DNA of 64,000 nt from Dehalococcoides mccartyi 195. GTDB lineage: Bacteria; Chloroflexota; Dehalococcoidia; Dehalococcoidales; Dehalococcoidaceae. Below, piece by piece: positions 23,771 through 32,117 of this stretch. The DNA lies in contig NC_002936.3 in assembly GCF_000011905.1 (NCBI RefSeq), forward strand, positions 992,001 through 1,056,000. The letters are read 5' to 3'. The notes below the pieces were generated by a model. That model was not told the DNA's origin. It did no database searches and was given only the letters and a program-made list of their open reading frames with translations. A program made the position numbers and the translations under genes. Numbering within the stretch: position 1 is the first letter of the stretch; the number at the start of each line of letters is the position of its first letter.

Positions 23771-25526
23771 AATGAGAATGGAGTCAGTTGACATGACCGA
23801 GAAAAACATCGACAGGATTGCTGCCCTGTTTCCGAATTGCATCACCGAGACCGTAGACGAGGAGCGCAGCACTCCCGACAAAAAGGTCTACAAGAAGGCG
23901 GTTAACTTTGAGCTTCTCCGGCAGATGCTATCCGGTGATGTGCTGGAGGGCGACGAGGCCTATGAGTTTACATGGGTTGGTAAGAAAGCGGCCATAGTCG
24001 AAGCCAATAAGCCCATCCGCAAGACTCTGCGTCCGTGCCCAGAGGAGAGTGTAAATTGGGACTCCACAGAGAATTTGTATATCGAAGGTGACAATCTCGA
24101 AGTCCTCAAGCTCATACAGGAGAGCTATATGGGGAAAGTGAAACTAATCTTTATTGATCCGCCATACAATACGGGCAGCGATTTCATCTATGCAGATGAC
24201 TTTGCAGTTGGCTCAGCGGAGTACAGTGATGAAATTGGTGAGGTGGATGCAGACGGGAATAGACTTTTTAAGAATACAGATTCCAATGGGAGGTTCCATT
24301 CTGATTGGTGCTCGATGATGTATTCAAGGCTCATGCTCGCCAGAAATCTCCTTACAGACGACGGAAGCATTTTTATAAGTATTGATTTTAATGAAGTCGA
24401 AAACCTGAAGAAGATAATGGATGAGGTTTTTGGAGCAGAGAATTTTCAACGAGAAATTGTCTGGAGAATAGGGTGGCTCTCAGGTTATAAAACAATGGCT
24501 CCGAATTTCATCCGAAATCATGACACTATTCTGTTTTATTCGAAGAACTCAAGTAAAATTGAGTTCATAAAGAAATATATTGAGAATAAGGATTTCAAGC
24601 CTTTGCTTAAGAAAGATGCAAAGGTGACGGCAAAGCTGAAAAGCCTCGGTTTAAGCGACGAACAGCAGAAGGAACTTCTGGAATTTATTAATCATGGAAA
24701 TCGACCAGAAAGATATCCGATAGAGGATACATGGAATTCGAATGAGTATGATGATTTGAACAGCATTGCAATCGTCTCTTTTTCAGGAGAGAAAATCTCG
24801 AAAATTCTCGATGTTGATCAGGATTTTAAAGGACAGAAGTCAGTGAAAATGCTGATGAGAATTATTGAGGCAACGACAAAAGAAGATGACATCGTGATGG
24901 ATTTCTTTTCCGGAACCGGATCAACGGCTCACGCTGTCATGCAGATGAATGCTGAAGATGGTTGTCATAGGAAGTATATTATGGTGCAGCTTCCTGAACC
25001 GTGCGAAGATGGCGGCGCTGCTAAAGAAGCCGGATATGAGAATATCTGCGAGATTGGAAAGGAGCGAATTCGCAGGATTGGGCAGCGCATCAATGAATCT
25101 GCACCGTTGTTCGATTTGGATACTGGATTCAGAGTGTTCAAGGTTGCAGAAAGTAATATGAATGATGTTTATTATTCTGCTGGGGAATACAATCAGGGAA
25201 TGCTTTCGATGTTGGAGTCCAATGTGAAATCGGATCGTTCTGACCTCGATCTGCTATTTGGTTGCCTGCTTGAATGGGGATTGCCGCTCTCGATGCCGTA
25301 CACGTCAGAGCAGATTGAAGGCTGCACAGTTCACACATACAACGATGGCGATCTGATTGCCTGCTTTGATGAGAACATTCCGGATTCTGTTATTAAAACT
25401 ATCGCCAAGCGTCAGCCGCTCCGCGCAGTTTTTCGCGATAGCAGCTTCGATGGAAGCCCGGCAAAGATCAACGTAGGGGAGATTTTCAAAATGTTGGCAC
25501 CGGATACGAGGATCAAGGTGATTTAA
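23763..25526 (+). CDS. Type III restriction-modification methyltransferase (Mod-like)
   Basis: A 587-residue beta-class DNA methyltransferase. The catalytic motif IDPPYNTGSDF is at residues 131-141 and the SAM-binding motif DFFSGTGSTAHA is near residue 380-390, the order and spacing typical of type III Mod proteins. A region between them would hold target recognition. It probably adds N6-methyladenine to host DNA so that the Res protein downstream spares it. Length fits the family. It overlaps the previous gene by 8 bases. Confidence 0.9.
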   Translation: MDKMRMESVDMTEKNIDRIAALFPNCITETVDEERSTPDKKVYKKAVNFELLRQMLSGDVLEGDEAYEFTWVGKKAAIVEANKPIRKTLRPCPEESVNWDSTENLYIEGDNLEVLKLIQESYMGKVKLIFIDPPYNTGSDFIYADDFAVGSAEYSDEIGEVDADGNRLFKNTDSNGRFHSDWCSMMYSRLMLARNLLTDDGSIFISIDFNEVENLKKIMDEVFGAENFQREIVWRIGWLSGYKTMAPNFIRNHDTILFYSKNSSKIEFIKKYIENKDFKPLLKKDAKVTAKLKSLGLSDEQQKELLEFINHGNRPERYPIEDTWNSNEYDDLNSIAIVSFSGEKISKILDVDQDFKGQKSVKMLMRIIEATTKEDDIVMDFFSGTGSTAHAVMQMNAEDGCHRKYIMVQLPEPCEDGGAAKEAGYENICEIGKERIRRIGQRINESAPLFDLDTGFRVFKVAESNMNDVYYSAGEYNQGMLSMLESNVKSDRSDLDLLFGCLLEWGLPLSMPYTSEQIEGCTVHTYNDGDLIACFDENIPDSVIKTIAKRQPLRAVFRDSSFDGSPAKINVGEIFKMLAPDTRIKVI

Positions 25527-25543
25527 ACGAGGAGGTGCCTATG

Positions 25544-26026
25544 ATGTGGGTGATACGTGCCGGACAGAACTCCGGATTCTATGACAAATATTTGAGAACG
25601 AGCCGTGTTTATATTCCTTGGGACGGGTATAAGTTCGACTTGTCATCAATCAAAGAGCGAGCCGATTTTAGAGCCGTTGTTGAAAAAGAAAAAAAGATGG
25701 ATAACCGGACTTCAGTCTCTAATTGGGCGGGGCAGCTCTTTACCTTTACACAGGAAATACAAACGGGCGACTATGTGCTGATTCCATCAAAAGGAAGCAG
25801 AAACTACTGCCTTGCCAAGATTACGGGCGCGTACAGCTTTGATGAAAAAGAGCCGGATAAACTGTATCATTCACGTCCAATAGAGATTTTACTGAAGGAT
25901 ATACCAAGAGACATTTTTTCACAGTCAGTTATCTATTCTCTGGGTGCTTTCAGAACGATTTTTAGGGCAAAGCATGAGGATGAAATTATGAATACTATAA
26001 AGAAATGGAAGGAGGCGCACAGATGA
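25544..26026 (+). CDS. Stand-alone EVE/PUA-like domain protein
   Basis: A 160-residue protein starting MWVIRAGQNSGFYDKYL. I aligned it by eye with the N-terminal domain of the Mrr protein at 29119. Shared points are the W at the start, QEIQTGDYVLIPSK against HEVQIGDYVVFPSK, a following GAYSF/GDYFF motif, and DIPRDIFSQSVIYSLGAF against HIPRLSFSQGALYEVGSA. This pattern resembles PUA-superfamily readers (EVE-like) fused to restriction nucleases, which bind modified bases. GGAGG lies 8 bases before the ATG at 25544. The end overlaps the res start. Confidence 0.65.
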   Translation: MWVIRAGQNSGFYDKYLRTSRVYIPWDGYKFDLSSIKERADFRAVVEKEKKMDNRTSVSNWAGQLFTFTQEIQTGDYVLIPSKGSRNYCLAKITGAYSFDEKEPDKLYHSRPIEILLKDIPRDIFSQSVIYSLGAFRTIFRAKHEDEIMNTIKKWKEAHR

Positions 26027-29000
26027 GAATTCAATACAAACATCAAAAATTCCAAGCTGATGCTGCCAAGGCGGTCGTGGATGTTTTTGCAGGCCAGCCT
26101 TATCTGACGCCTACCTATATGATGGATAGAGGAACCGGTATGTTTCAGATTGGATTGAATGAGGAACGTGATTATACCGGTTGGAGTAACCAGAAGATTG
26201 TGCCGGAGCTTTCCGATCATCTGATTCTGGAGCATATACAGAAAATTCAGCGTACAAATCAAATCCAGCCGTCTTCCAAGCTGGAAGGCCGCAGCGACGG
26301 TTTCAATCTCACCATCGAGATGGAGACCGGTGTTGGCAAGACTTATACCTATATCAAGACAATGTATGAGCTGAACCGCGCCTATGGCTGGAGTAAGTTC
26401 ATCATTGTGGTTCCGAGTATCGCTATACGTGAGGGCGTGTATAAGTCCTTCCAGATGACGCAAGAGCATTTCGCAGAAGAGTACGGAAAAAAGATCCGCT
26501 TCTTTATCTATAATTCTGCACAGCTCACGGAGATTGACCGCTTTGCTTCGGATAGCTCTATTAATGTCATGATCATCAATTCGCAGGCGTTCAATGCCAA
26601 GGGCAAGGATGCAAGGCGTATTTACATGAAGCTGGACGAGTTCCGCAGCCGTCGCCCGATTGACATCATTGCGAAGACGAATCCGATTCTGATCATCGAC
26701 GAGCCACAGTCTGTGGAAGGTAAGCAGACAAAGGAGCGCCTGAAGGAATTCCAGCCGCTGCTGACGCTGCGTTATTCCGCTACGCATAAGTCAGACAGCA
26801 TTTACAATATGATATATCGGCTGGACGCTATGGAAGCATATAACAAGCGTCTGGTTAAGAAGATCGCCGTTAAGGGTATCACCGAGACCGGCAGCACGGC
26901 CACGGACAGCTATCTCTATCTGGAAGGTCTGAATCTTTCCAAGGGTGATCCTACTGCTACGCTGCAGTTTGAGGTCAAGATGGCCAGTGGCACTCCAAAG
27001 AAAAAGAGCCGCGTTGTGAAAATCGGAGATAATCTCTACGACTATTCCGGCGGGCTGGAAGAATACAAAAACGGCTTTGTGGTCAAGCAGATCGATGGCC
27101 GGGACGACTCCGTGGAATTCCTGAACGGCATCAAGATTTATGCCGGTGACGTGATGGGCGCGGTCGATGAAGACCAGCTGCGCCGTATTCAGATCAGAGA
27201 GACAATCTTGTCGCATATTCAGAGAGAACGTCAGCTCTTCTATAAGGGCATCAAGGTGTTGTCCCTGTTCTTTATTGACGAGGTTGCAAACTACAGAGAG
27301 TATGATGCTGCAGGTCAGCCGGTAAATGGAAAGTACGCCAGAATGTTTGAAGAGGAGTACGAGGACATCATCAGCAATATGCAGCTTAGTATAGGCGAGG
27401 ATGAATACATCAAATACCTGCAGAGCATCAAGGCTTCTAAGACGCATGCGGGATATTTCTCAGTGGACGGAAAAGGCAAGATGATCAATTCCAAGGTCGG
27501 TCGTAAAGAAACGACCTCAGACGATGTGAGCGCCTATGAGCTGATTATGAAGAACAAGGAGCTGCTTCTTGATCGTGATCCGAAGAAGTCTCCGGTGCGC
27601 TTCATCTTTTCACACTCCGCTCTGCGTGAAGGATGGGACAATCCTAATGTGTTCCAGATCTGTACGCTGAAGCAGTCCAGCAGTGATGTTCGTAAGCGTC
27701 AGGAAGTAGGCCGTGGCCTGCGTCTTTGCGTCAATCAGGACGGTGAGCGTATGGATACCAATGCGCTCGGAAATGACGTTCATAACGTGAATGTTCTGAC
27801 GGTTATTGCCAGCGAGAGCTACGATTCCTTTGCCAAAGGCCTGCAGACCGAGATGGCTGACGCCGTTGCTGATAGACCGCGTGCGGTTACCATCGATCTC
27901 TTTGTCGGAAAAGTAATCAAGGACGACAAGGGTAATGAGCAGGTTATCGATCAGGATACTGCTTCCGCAATCCACTACGATATGATCGTTAACGGTTATA
28001 TCGACCGTAAGGGCGTTCTGACAGATAAGTATTACGAGGATAAGGCAAACGGAGAAATCAAGGTCGCAGAGGAAGTGGCTGATTCCGCAGCCTCTGTTAT
28101 TGAGATTGTTGACTCCATTTACGATGCTCGTAGCATGCAGCCTGAGAATGCCCGCAGCAATAACGTCGAGCTTCAGGTCGATGAAGAGAAACTGGCTATG
28201 CCGGAATTCAAAGCGCTGTGGTCAAAGATCAATGCTAAGTCCGTATATGTTGTTGATTTTGATACCGACGAGCTGATCAGGAAGTCCATCGCCTCCCTTG
28301 ATGCCAAGCTGCGTGTATCGAAGATTTACTTCCGCGTAGAGTCCGGTGCAATGGATAACATCAAGTCGAAGGAAGAGCTTGTATCCGGAGCCTCCTTCGT
28401 AAAAGAAGAGTCCGCCAGCTACGGTGTGACCATCACAGCGAACTCGAATGTAAAGTATGACCTGATTGGGAAACTGGTGGACGAGACCGGGCTTACCCGT
28501 AAGGCGGTCATTGCAATCCTTCAGGGAATCAAGCCGTTTGTGTTCGACCAGTTTAAGGATAATCCGGAGGAGTTTATCGTCAAGGCCGCCGCGCTGATCA
28601 ATGACGAGAAAGCCACGGCCATTATCGAGCACATTACCTACGACGTTCTGGATGAGCATTATGGCATGGATGTTTTCACCGATCCCACCATCAAGGGCAA
28701 GCTGGGCGTTAATGCGATGAAGGCAAAGAAGCACCTGTACGATCACATCGTTTACGATTCATCGAACGAGCGCGACTTTGCTACAGACCTTGATACAAAC
28801 ACCGATGTTGCGGTTTACGTGAAGCTGCCGGATGGATTCTATATTTCCACTCCTGTCGGCCACTACAATCCCGACTGGGCAATTGCCTTCTACGAGGGCA
28901 AGGTAAAGCACATATACTTCGTGGCAGAGACGAAGGGCTCCATGAGCTCGATGCAGCTGCGGCTGATTGAGGAGTCCAAGATTCACTGCGCGAGAGAACA

Positions 29001-29082
29001 CTTTAAGGCCATTTCCAATGGGAATGTGGTATACGACGTAGTCGATAGCTATAAGTCCCTATTGGAGAAGGTAATGAAATAA
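26023..29082 (+). CDS. Type III restriction enzyme Res subunit-like helicase-nuclease
   Basis: A 1019-residue protein starting MRIQYKHQKFQADAAKAVV. SF2 motifs are Walker A METGVGKTYTY near residue 105, IIDEPQSVEG, LRYSATHK and SALREGWDNPNVFQ with QEVGRGLRL. The C-terminal region holds a PD-(D/E)xK nuclease: HYNPDWAIAFYEG followed by YFVAETKGSM (Asp...Glu-x-Lys). These are the hallmarks of type III Res subunits, which cut DNA after two head-to-head target sites are met. Partner of the Mod at 23763. ATGA overlap with the upstream gene. Confidence 0.88.
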   Translation: MRIQYKHQKFQADAAKAVVDVFAGQPYLTPTYMMDRGTGMFQIGLNEERDYTGWSNQKIVPELSDHLILEHIQKIQRTNQIQPSSKLEGRSDGFNLTIEMETGVGKTYTYIKTMYELNRAYGWSKFIIVVPSIAIREGVYKSFQMTQEHFAEEYGKKIRFFIYNSAQLTEIDRFASDSSINVMIINSQAFNAKGKDARRIYMKLDEFRSRRPIDIIAKTNPILIIDEPQSVEGKQTKERLKEFQPLLTLRYSATHKSDSIYNMIYRLDAMEAYNKRLVKKIAVKGITETGSTATDSYLYLEGLNLSKGDPTATLQFEVKMASGTPKKKSRVVKIGDNLYDYSGGLEEYKNGFVVKQIDGRDDSVEFLNGIKIYAGDVMGAVDEDQLRRIQIRETILSHIQRERQLFYKGIKVLSLFFIDEVANYREYDAAGQPVNGKYARMFEEEYEDIISNMQLSIGEDEYIKYLQSIKASKTHAGYFSVDGKGKMINSKVGRKETTSDDVSAYELIMKNKELLLDRDPKKSPVRFIFSHSALREGWDNPNVFQICTLKQSSSDVRKRQEVGRGLRLCVNQDGERMDTNALGNDVHNVNVLTVIASESYDSFAKGLQTEMADAVADRPRAVTIDLFVGKVIKDDKGNEQVIDQDTASAIHYDMIVNGYIDRKGVLTDKYYEDKANGEIKVAEEVADSAASVIEIVDSIYDARSMQPENARSNNVELQVDEEKLAMPEFKALWSKINAKSVYVVDFDTDELIRKSIASLDAKLRVSKIYFRVESGAMDNIKSKEELVSGASFVKEESASYGVTITANSNVKYDLIGKLVDETGLTRKAVIAILQGIKPFVFDQFKDNPEEFIVKAAALINDEKATAIIEHITYDVLDEHYGMDVFTDPTIKGKLGVNAMKAKKHLYDHIVYDSSNERDFATDLDTNTDVAVYVKLPDGFYISTPVGHYNPDWAIAFYEGKVKHIYFVAETKGSMSSMQLRLIEESKIHCAREHFKAISNGNVVYDVVDSYKSLLEKVMK

Positions 29083-29118
29083 AAAACCAGCGAATACTGG
29101 TATTAATTGGAGGGCATT

Positions 29119-30120
29119 ATGGACGGAAATTCTGATGAAAAAAAGGTCTGGGGTATTCATACCCAGAATGACAGTCTGTTCTTAAATAAGGACTTGATCG
29201 CGATTGGCTGGAGAGATTTTGGCGATCTTACAAAGGTTGAGGCAAACCGAGATGCCTTTAAGGCTCATTATATAGAGGCTTACCCGGATGCTAAGAAAGG
29301 CCAAATTGCAAATGGTGCCGGTATGCTCTACAGGTTTATCCATGAGGTGCAGATCGGCGATTATGTGGTTTTTCCGTCCAAAACTGATAGGAAGATAAAT
29401 ATTGGTACCGTTGAAGGCGATTACTTCTTTGAGGATAACGACGGAGAGTATGTTCAGCGTAGAAAAGTAAAATGGCTTAAGCATATACCGCGTCTTAGCT
29501 TCTCACAGGGTGCGCTATATGAAGTCGGCTCTGCGATGTCTTTCTTTTCGGTGAAGAACTATGCTGACGAGTTTTTATCAGCACTTGATAAAGACTTTAA
29601 GAAATCGATAACATCCGACGATTCAGAGGATGAAAGTGTCGGAGCGACCGCAGAGGATATCGTTGAGAGCACGAAGGACTTTATTTTGAAAGAGCTGAGT
29701 CGCCAGCTGAAGGGATATGATCTTGAGGCCTTTGTGGCCGATCTGCTCCGGGCAATGGGATACCGGACGACGGTTTCTCCGCAGGGTGGAGATAGCGGCA
29801 TTGATATCACAGCATATAAAGATGAGCTTCCTCCGCGTATTCTTGTTCAGGTCAAGAGTCAGGATAGCGACATAAAGGAAACTACCATCCAGTCCCTCAA
29901 AGGTGCAATGCGCGAGGGAGATTATGGCTTGTTCGTGACGCTTTCTAATTATACGAAGAATGCTCAGAAGTATCTGGATAGCACGCCGATCATCCGTGGT
30001 ATAAATGGCACAGAGTTGGTAGACCTAATCCTCAAATACTACGAAGATTTGAGCGAGAAATACAGAAAGATGATCCCTCTGAAGATGGTTTATATTCCGG
30101 TGCCGAAAGAGGATGCGTAA
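29119..30120 (+). CDS. EVE-like domain fused to Mrr-type restriction nuclease
   Basis: A 333-residue protein. Residues 1 to about 150 are the EVE/PUA-like domain shared with the gene at 25544. An acidic linker (DDSEDESVGATAED) leads to an Mrr_cat nuclease: LEAFVADLLRAMGYRTT, then SPQGGDSGIDITAYKD, then ILVQVKSQ, with Asp and Gln-x-Lys in the expected order. Mrr enzymes cut modified DNA; a reader domain fused to one suggests recognition of modified phage DNA. SD GGAGGG lies 4-5 bases before the ATG at 29119. Confidence 0.82.
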   Translation: MDGNSDEKKVWGIHTQNDSLFLNKDLIAIGWRDFGDLTKVEANRDAFKAHYIEAYPDAKKGQIANGAGMLYRFIHEVQIGDYVVFPSKTDRKINIGTVEGDYFFEDNDGEYVQRRKVKWLKHIPRLSFSQGALYEVGSAMSFFSVKNYADEFLSALDKDFKKSITSDDSEDESVGATAEDIVESTKDFILKELSRQLKGYDLEAFVADLLRAMGYRTTVSPQGGDSGIDITAYKDELPPRILVQVKSQDSDIKETTIQSLKGAMREGDYGLFVTLSNYTKNAQKYLDSTPIIRGINGTELVDLILKYYEDLSEKYRKMIPLKMVYIPVPKEDA

Positions 30121-30840
30121 ATGTACCAATTTGATGAGCCTCTTATCAGAGGCACAATGCTAAAAAGAAAAAGTCAGTTCACTGCTGTCGTTCAGATTGA
30201 CGGCGAGGAGCTGATCGCACATATACCGACAACAAACCGGATCGGAGACGTGGAGAATAAGAATCTACCTTGTCTGCTTTCTTATCATCCAGATCCGAAG
30301 CGAAAGCTGCATTATGACATTGAGGCCGTGCTTCTGTCGGATGATGACAACTGGGTGGGCATCAATCAGATTCTCTCCAACAGGCTGGTGGAGCATTTCT
30401 TTCGGGAGCATGAGCTGGATAAAATTGTGGCGGAGTATGACGATATACAAAGAGAGGTCAAGCTCGGTATCTCCAAGCTGGACTTTAAGGTCGGTGACAC
30501 ATACCTTGAGGTGAAGACACCACTCACTACCATCAATGTGAAATACGGCGAGACCATCAAGACGTTGCCGCCGAAGCCGTTCTCATCGACAGACCGGATG
30601 GTCAAGCACGTGAACGAGCTGGCAGGCTCTCTTTCGGAGCACGAGAGAGCGATCTTCCTGCAGGTGTATCAGTATCGCATCACCGAACGCAAGGAGCGAC
30701 TGCGCTCGACGCATTATGAGGAGGTCTCTGAGACGATCCACAGGGCTGCCGAACAGGGCGTGGAGTTCTGGGAAATCCAGATGGACTTTCGACCGGAGGG
30801 TGTGAGTCTTTATAATGTGGAGAGAAGTACAGATTTATAG
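30121..30840 (+). CDS. SfsA-like PD-(D/E)xK protein in a defence operon
   Basis: A 239-residue protein starting one base after the mrr stop. It follows the SfsA pattern: EPLIRGTMLKRKSQFTAVV (OB-like part), AHIPTTNRIG, DNWVGINQILSNRLVEHFF, then REVKLGISKLDFKVG and YLEVKTPLTTINV, giving the Asp...Glu-x-Lys of SfsA nucleases. Classical SfsA was named for a role in sugar fermentation; its fold is an OB domain plus a PD-(D/E)xK nuclease. The classical C-terminal FPDAVT motif is not visible. The context, after Mrr, argues for a nuclease or DNA-binding role. Confidence 0.65.
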   Translation: MYQFDEPLIRGTMLKRKSQFTAVVQIDGEELIAHIPTTNRIGDVENKNLPCLLSYHPDPKRKLHYDIEAVLLSDDDNWVGINQILSNRLVEHFFREHELDKIVAEYDDIQREVKLGISKLDFKVGDTYLEVKTPLTTINVKYGETIKTLPPKPFSSTDRMVKHVNELAGSLSEHERAIFLQVYQYRITERKERLRSTHYEEVSETIHRAAEQGVEFWEIQMDFRPEGVSLYNVERSTDL

Positions 30841-30851
30841 GAGGCAGCAGT

Positions 30852-31262
30852 ATGCAGCACGAATGCAAAATAACAGTATTAGAAACGAAAGTCTTTCCAG
30901 AGCTGCAAGAAAAATATCTGGCTAATCCGAAGTCCGGCGCCTGTCCTTTCTTTAAGGCAGGAGATGAATTTATCCTGAAGAGAACGCCGGAGCAGGATGA
31001 CTTTTACCATCTGATGGACGGAAAATTCTGCGGTGAAGCGTGGGATGCCATCAGCCGGTATGTTTATACGGCATTGCAGGGCGGCTCCATAATGAAGAGC
31101 TGGACAAACGATGACCGTATGATGATTGCCTGCTGTAATGACGGTACCCAGCCTGTGATCTTCAAGATAGAACGGATCGATATTCCGGAGAACGAGGAAG
31201 AGCGCGAGTGGCTGGAGAAGCAGAACTTTAAGAACACCGTAGATGATGCCTATACGGGGTGA
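30852..31262 (+). CDS. TIGR04076 family protein
   Basis: A 136-residue protein with the TIGR04076 pattern: CKITVLETKVFPELQEKYL, CPFFKAGDEFIL, FCGEAWDAISRYVY, GGSIMKSW, MMIACCNDGTQPVIFKIERI. The family's function is unknown; conserved cysteines suggest metal or redox chemistry. It starts 11 bases after the SfsA-like gene with AGGAGG-like GGAGGCAGC upstream, so it is co-transcribed with the defence genes, but may be unrelated cargo. Confidence 0.7.
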   Translation: MQHECKITVLETKVFPELQEKYLANPKSGACPFFKAGDEFILKRTPEQDDFYHLMDGKFCGEAWDAISRYVYTALQGGSIMKSWTNDDRMMIACCNDGTQPVIFKIERIDIPENEEEREWLEKQNFKNTVDDAYTG

Positions 31263-31271
31263 GGACATAAC

Positions 31272-31745
31272 ATGCAGATAATCACTTATCAGGAAAAATA
31301 CAAACAGCAGATCATCGACCTGATTCTGGGCATCCAGAACAATGAGGCAAAGATAAATCTTTCGCTTGAGGAACAACCTGATCTGCTGGACATACCCACC
31401 TGCTATGAAAAGGATGGCGGCGAGTTCTGGCTGGCCGTTGAGGGTGATACGCTCATTGGCACCTTGGCGCTGATGAATAAAGGAAACGGTAATGCGGTTC
31501 TTAAGAAGGGCTTTGTTAGAGCGGACTATAGAAAACAAGGTATTCTTGGAAAGCTTTATGCGACGCTTCAGGAGTTTGCAAAGGAGCAGGGACTGACTAC
31601 CTTTGTTTTTGATACTCCATCCGTGGCCACGAACTGTCATAGCTTTTTTGAGAAGCGTGGCTATCGGCGAATAACAAAATATGAGCTTCCTTTCCCGTAT
31701 GAATACCCAGACAGGGATTCGTATCTGTACATGATCCAGCAGTAG
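31272..31745 (+). CDS. GNAT acetyltransferase
   Basis: A 157-residue GNAT-fold protein. Visible motifs are GEFWLAVEGDTLIGTLALM (strands 2-4), then KKGFVRADYRKQGILGKLY (the acetyl-CoA-binding R-x-x-G-x-G/A region) and CHSFFEKRGYRRITKYELP (typical C-terminal block). The substrate is not known. Last gene of the rightward array, 9 bases after TIGR04076. A role in modifying a toxin or protein is possible but not shown. Confidence 0.75.
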   Translation: MQIITYQEKYKQQIIDLILGIQNNEAKINLSLEEQPDLLDIPTCYEKDGGEFWLAVEGDTLIGTLALMNKGNGNAVLKKGFVRADYRKQGILGKLYATLQEFAKEQGLTTFVFDTPSVATNCHSFFEKRGYRRITKYELPFPYEYPDRDSYLYMIQQ

Positions 31746-31852
31746 AGTCGAGTGGATGGTAAACCACAGATTTTCGGACATATTCCCTCAGAGCGAAGTG
31801 TCGAGGCGATTGGAAAATATGTGCGGCTGTATTATATAAGTAGGGACAAGCA

Positions 31853-32023
31853 CATCGACCTGTTTCCGAGAACGTCCGCGGTCGAGAAAATGGCAATTTT
31901 GAGGTCAAAAAAGCCGTGGATTTATTTCCGAGAACGAACGGACTGATTTTCCGGGGTTTTGACATCCATCTGGAGCAATCGAGCCACGTTGAAACGCTGG
32001 CTTTACTAAAATGCAGGTCATAG
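31853..32023 (+). other. rumA-like attachment-site scar at the island/chromosome junction
   Basis: Two frames here encode pieces of the RumA/RlmD C-terminus. One reads IDLFPRTSAVEKMAIL (about 31853-31900). The other reads FEVKKAVDLFPRT, then 11 unrelated codons, then EQSSHVETLALLKCRS and a TAG at 32021-32023. RumA-type methyltransferases end in D-L/M-F-P-x-T-x-H-V-E. TTTCCGAGAACG is repeated at about 31862 and 31926. The 3' end of rumA is a known target of integrative elements, so the simplest reading is a recombined att site, with the last block being the host rumA tail. Confidence 0.5.
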
Positions 32024-32117
32024 TGCTTGGCCGGAAATAAATCCCAAATAGGTTTTGATAATAAGACGCACTGCCTGATTGCAGATAAAAATATCCGGTA
32101 CGGGAGCAAACAAAATC

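Noticed and set aside
25933-26787. Open frame of 284 codons antisense to the Res gene
   Set aside because: Shadow of the Res reading frame; no SD, and the composition is rich in His, Leu and Arg as expected for a reverse frame.
15276-31745. Assignment to DISARM or BREX
   Set aside because: No PglZ phosphatase, BrxC/BrxL-like ATPase, DUF1998 or DrmA-like protein was seen. The helicase and methylase alone are shared widely among systems.
31752-31946. A 64-codon frame after the GNAT gene as a separate gene
   Set aside because: It starts with GTG without an SD and contains a RumA C-terminal piece (LFPRTSAVE), so I treat it as part of the attachment-site scar.
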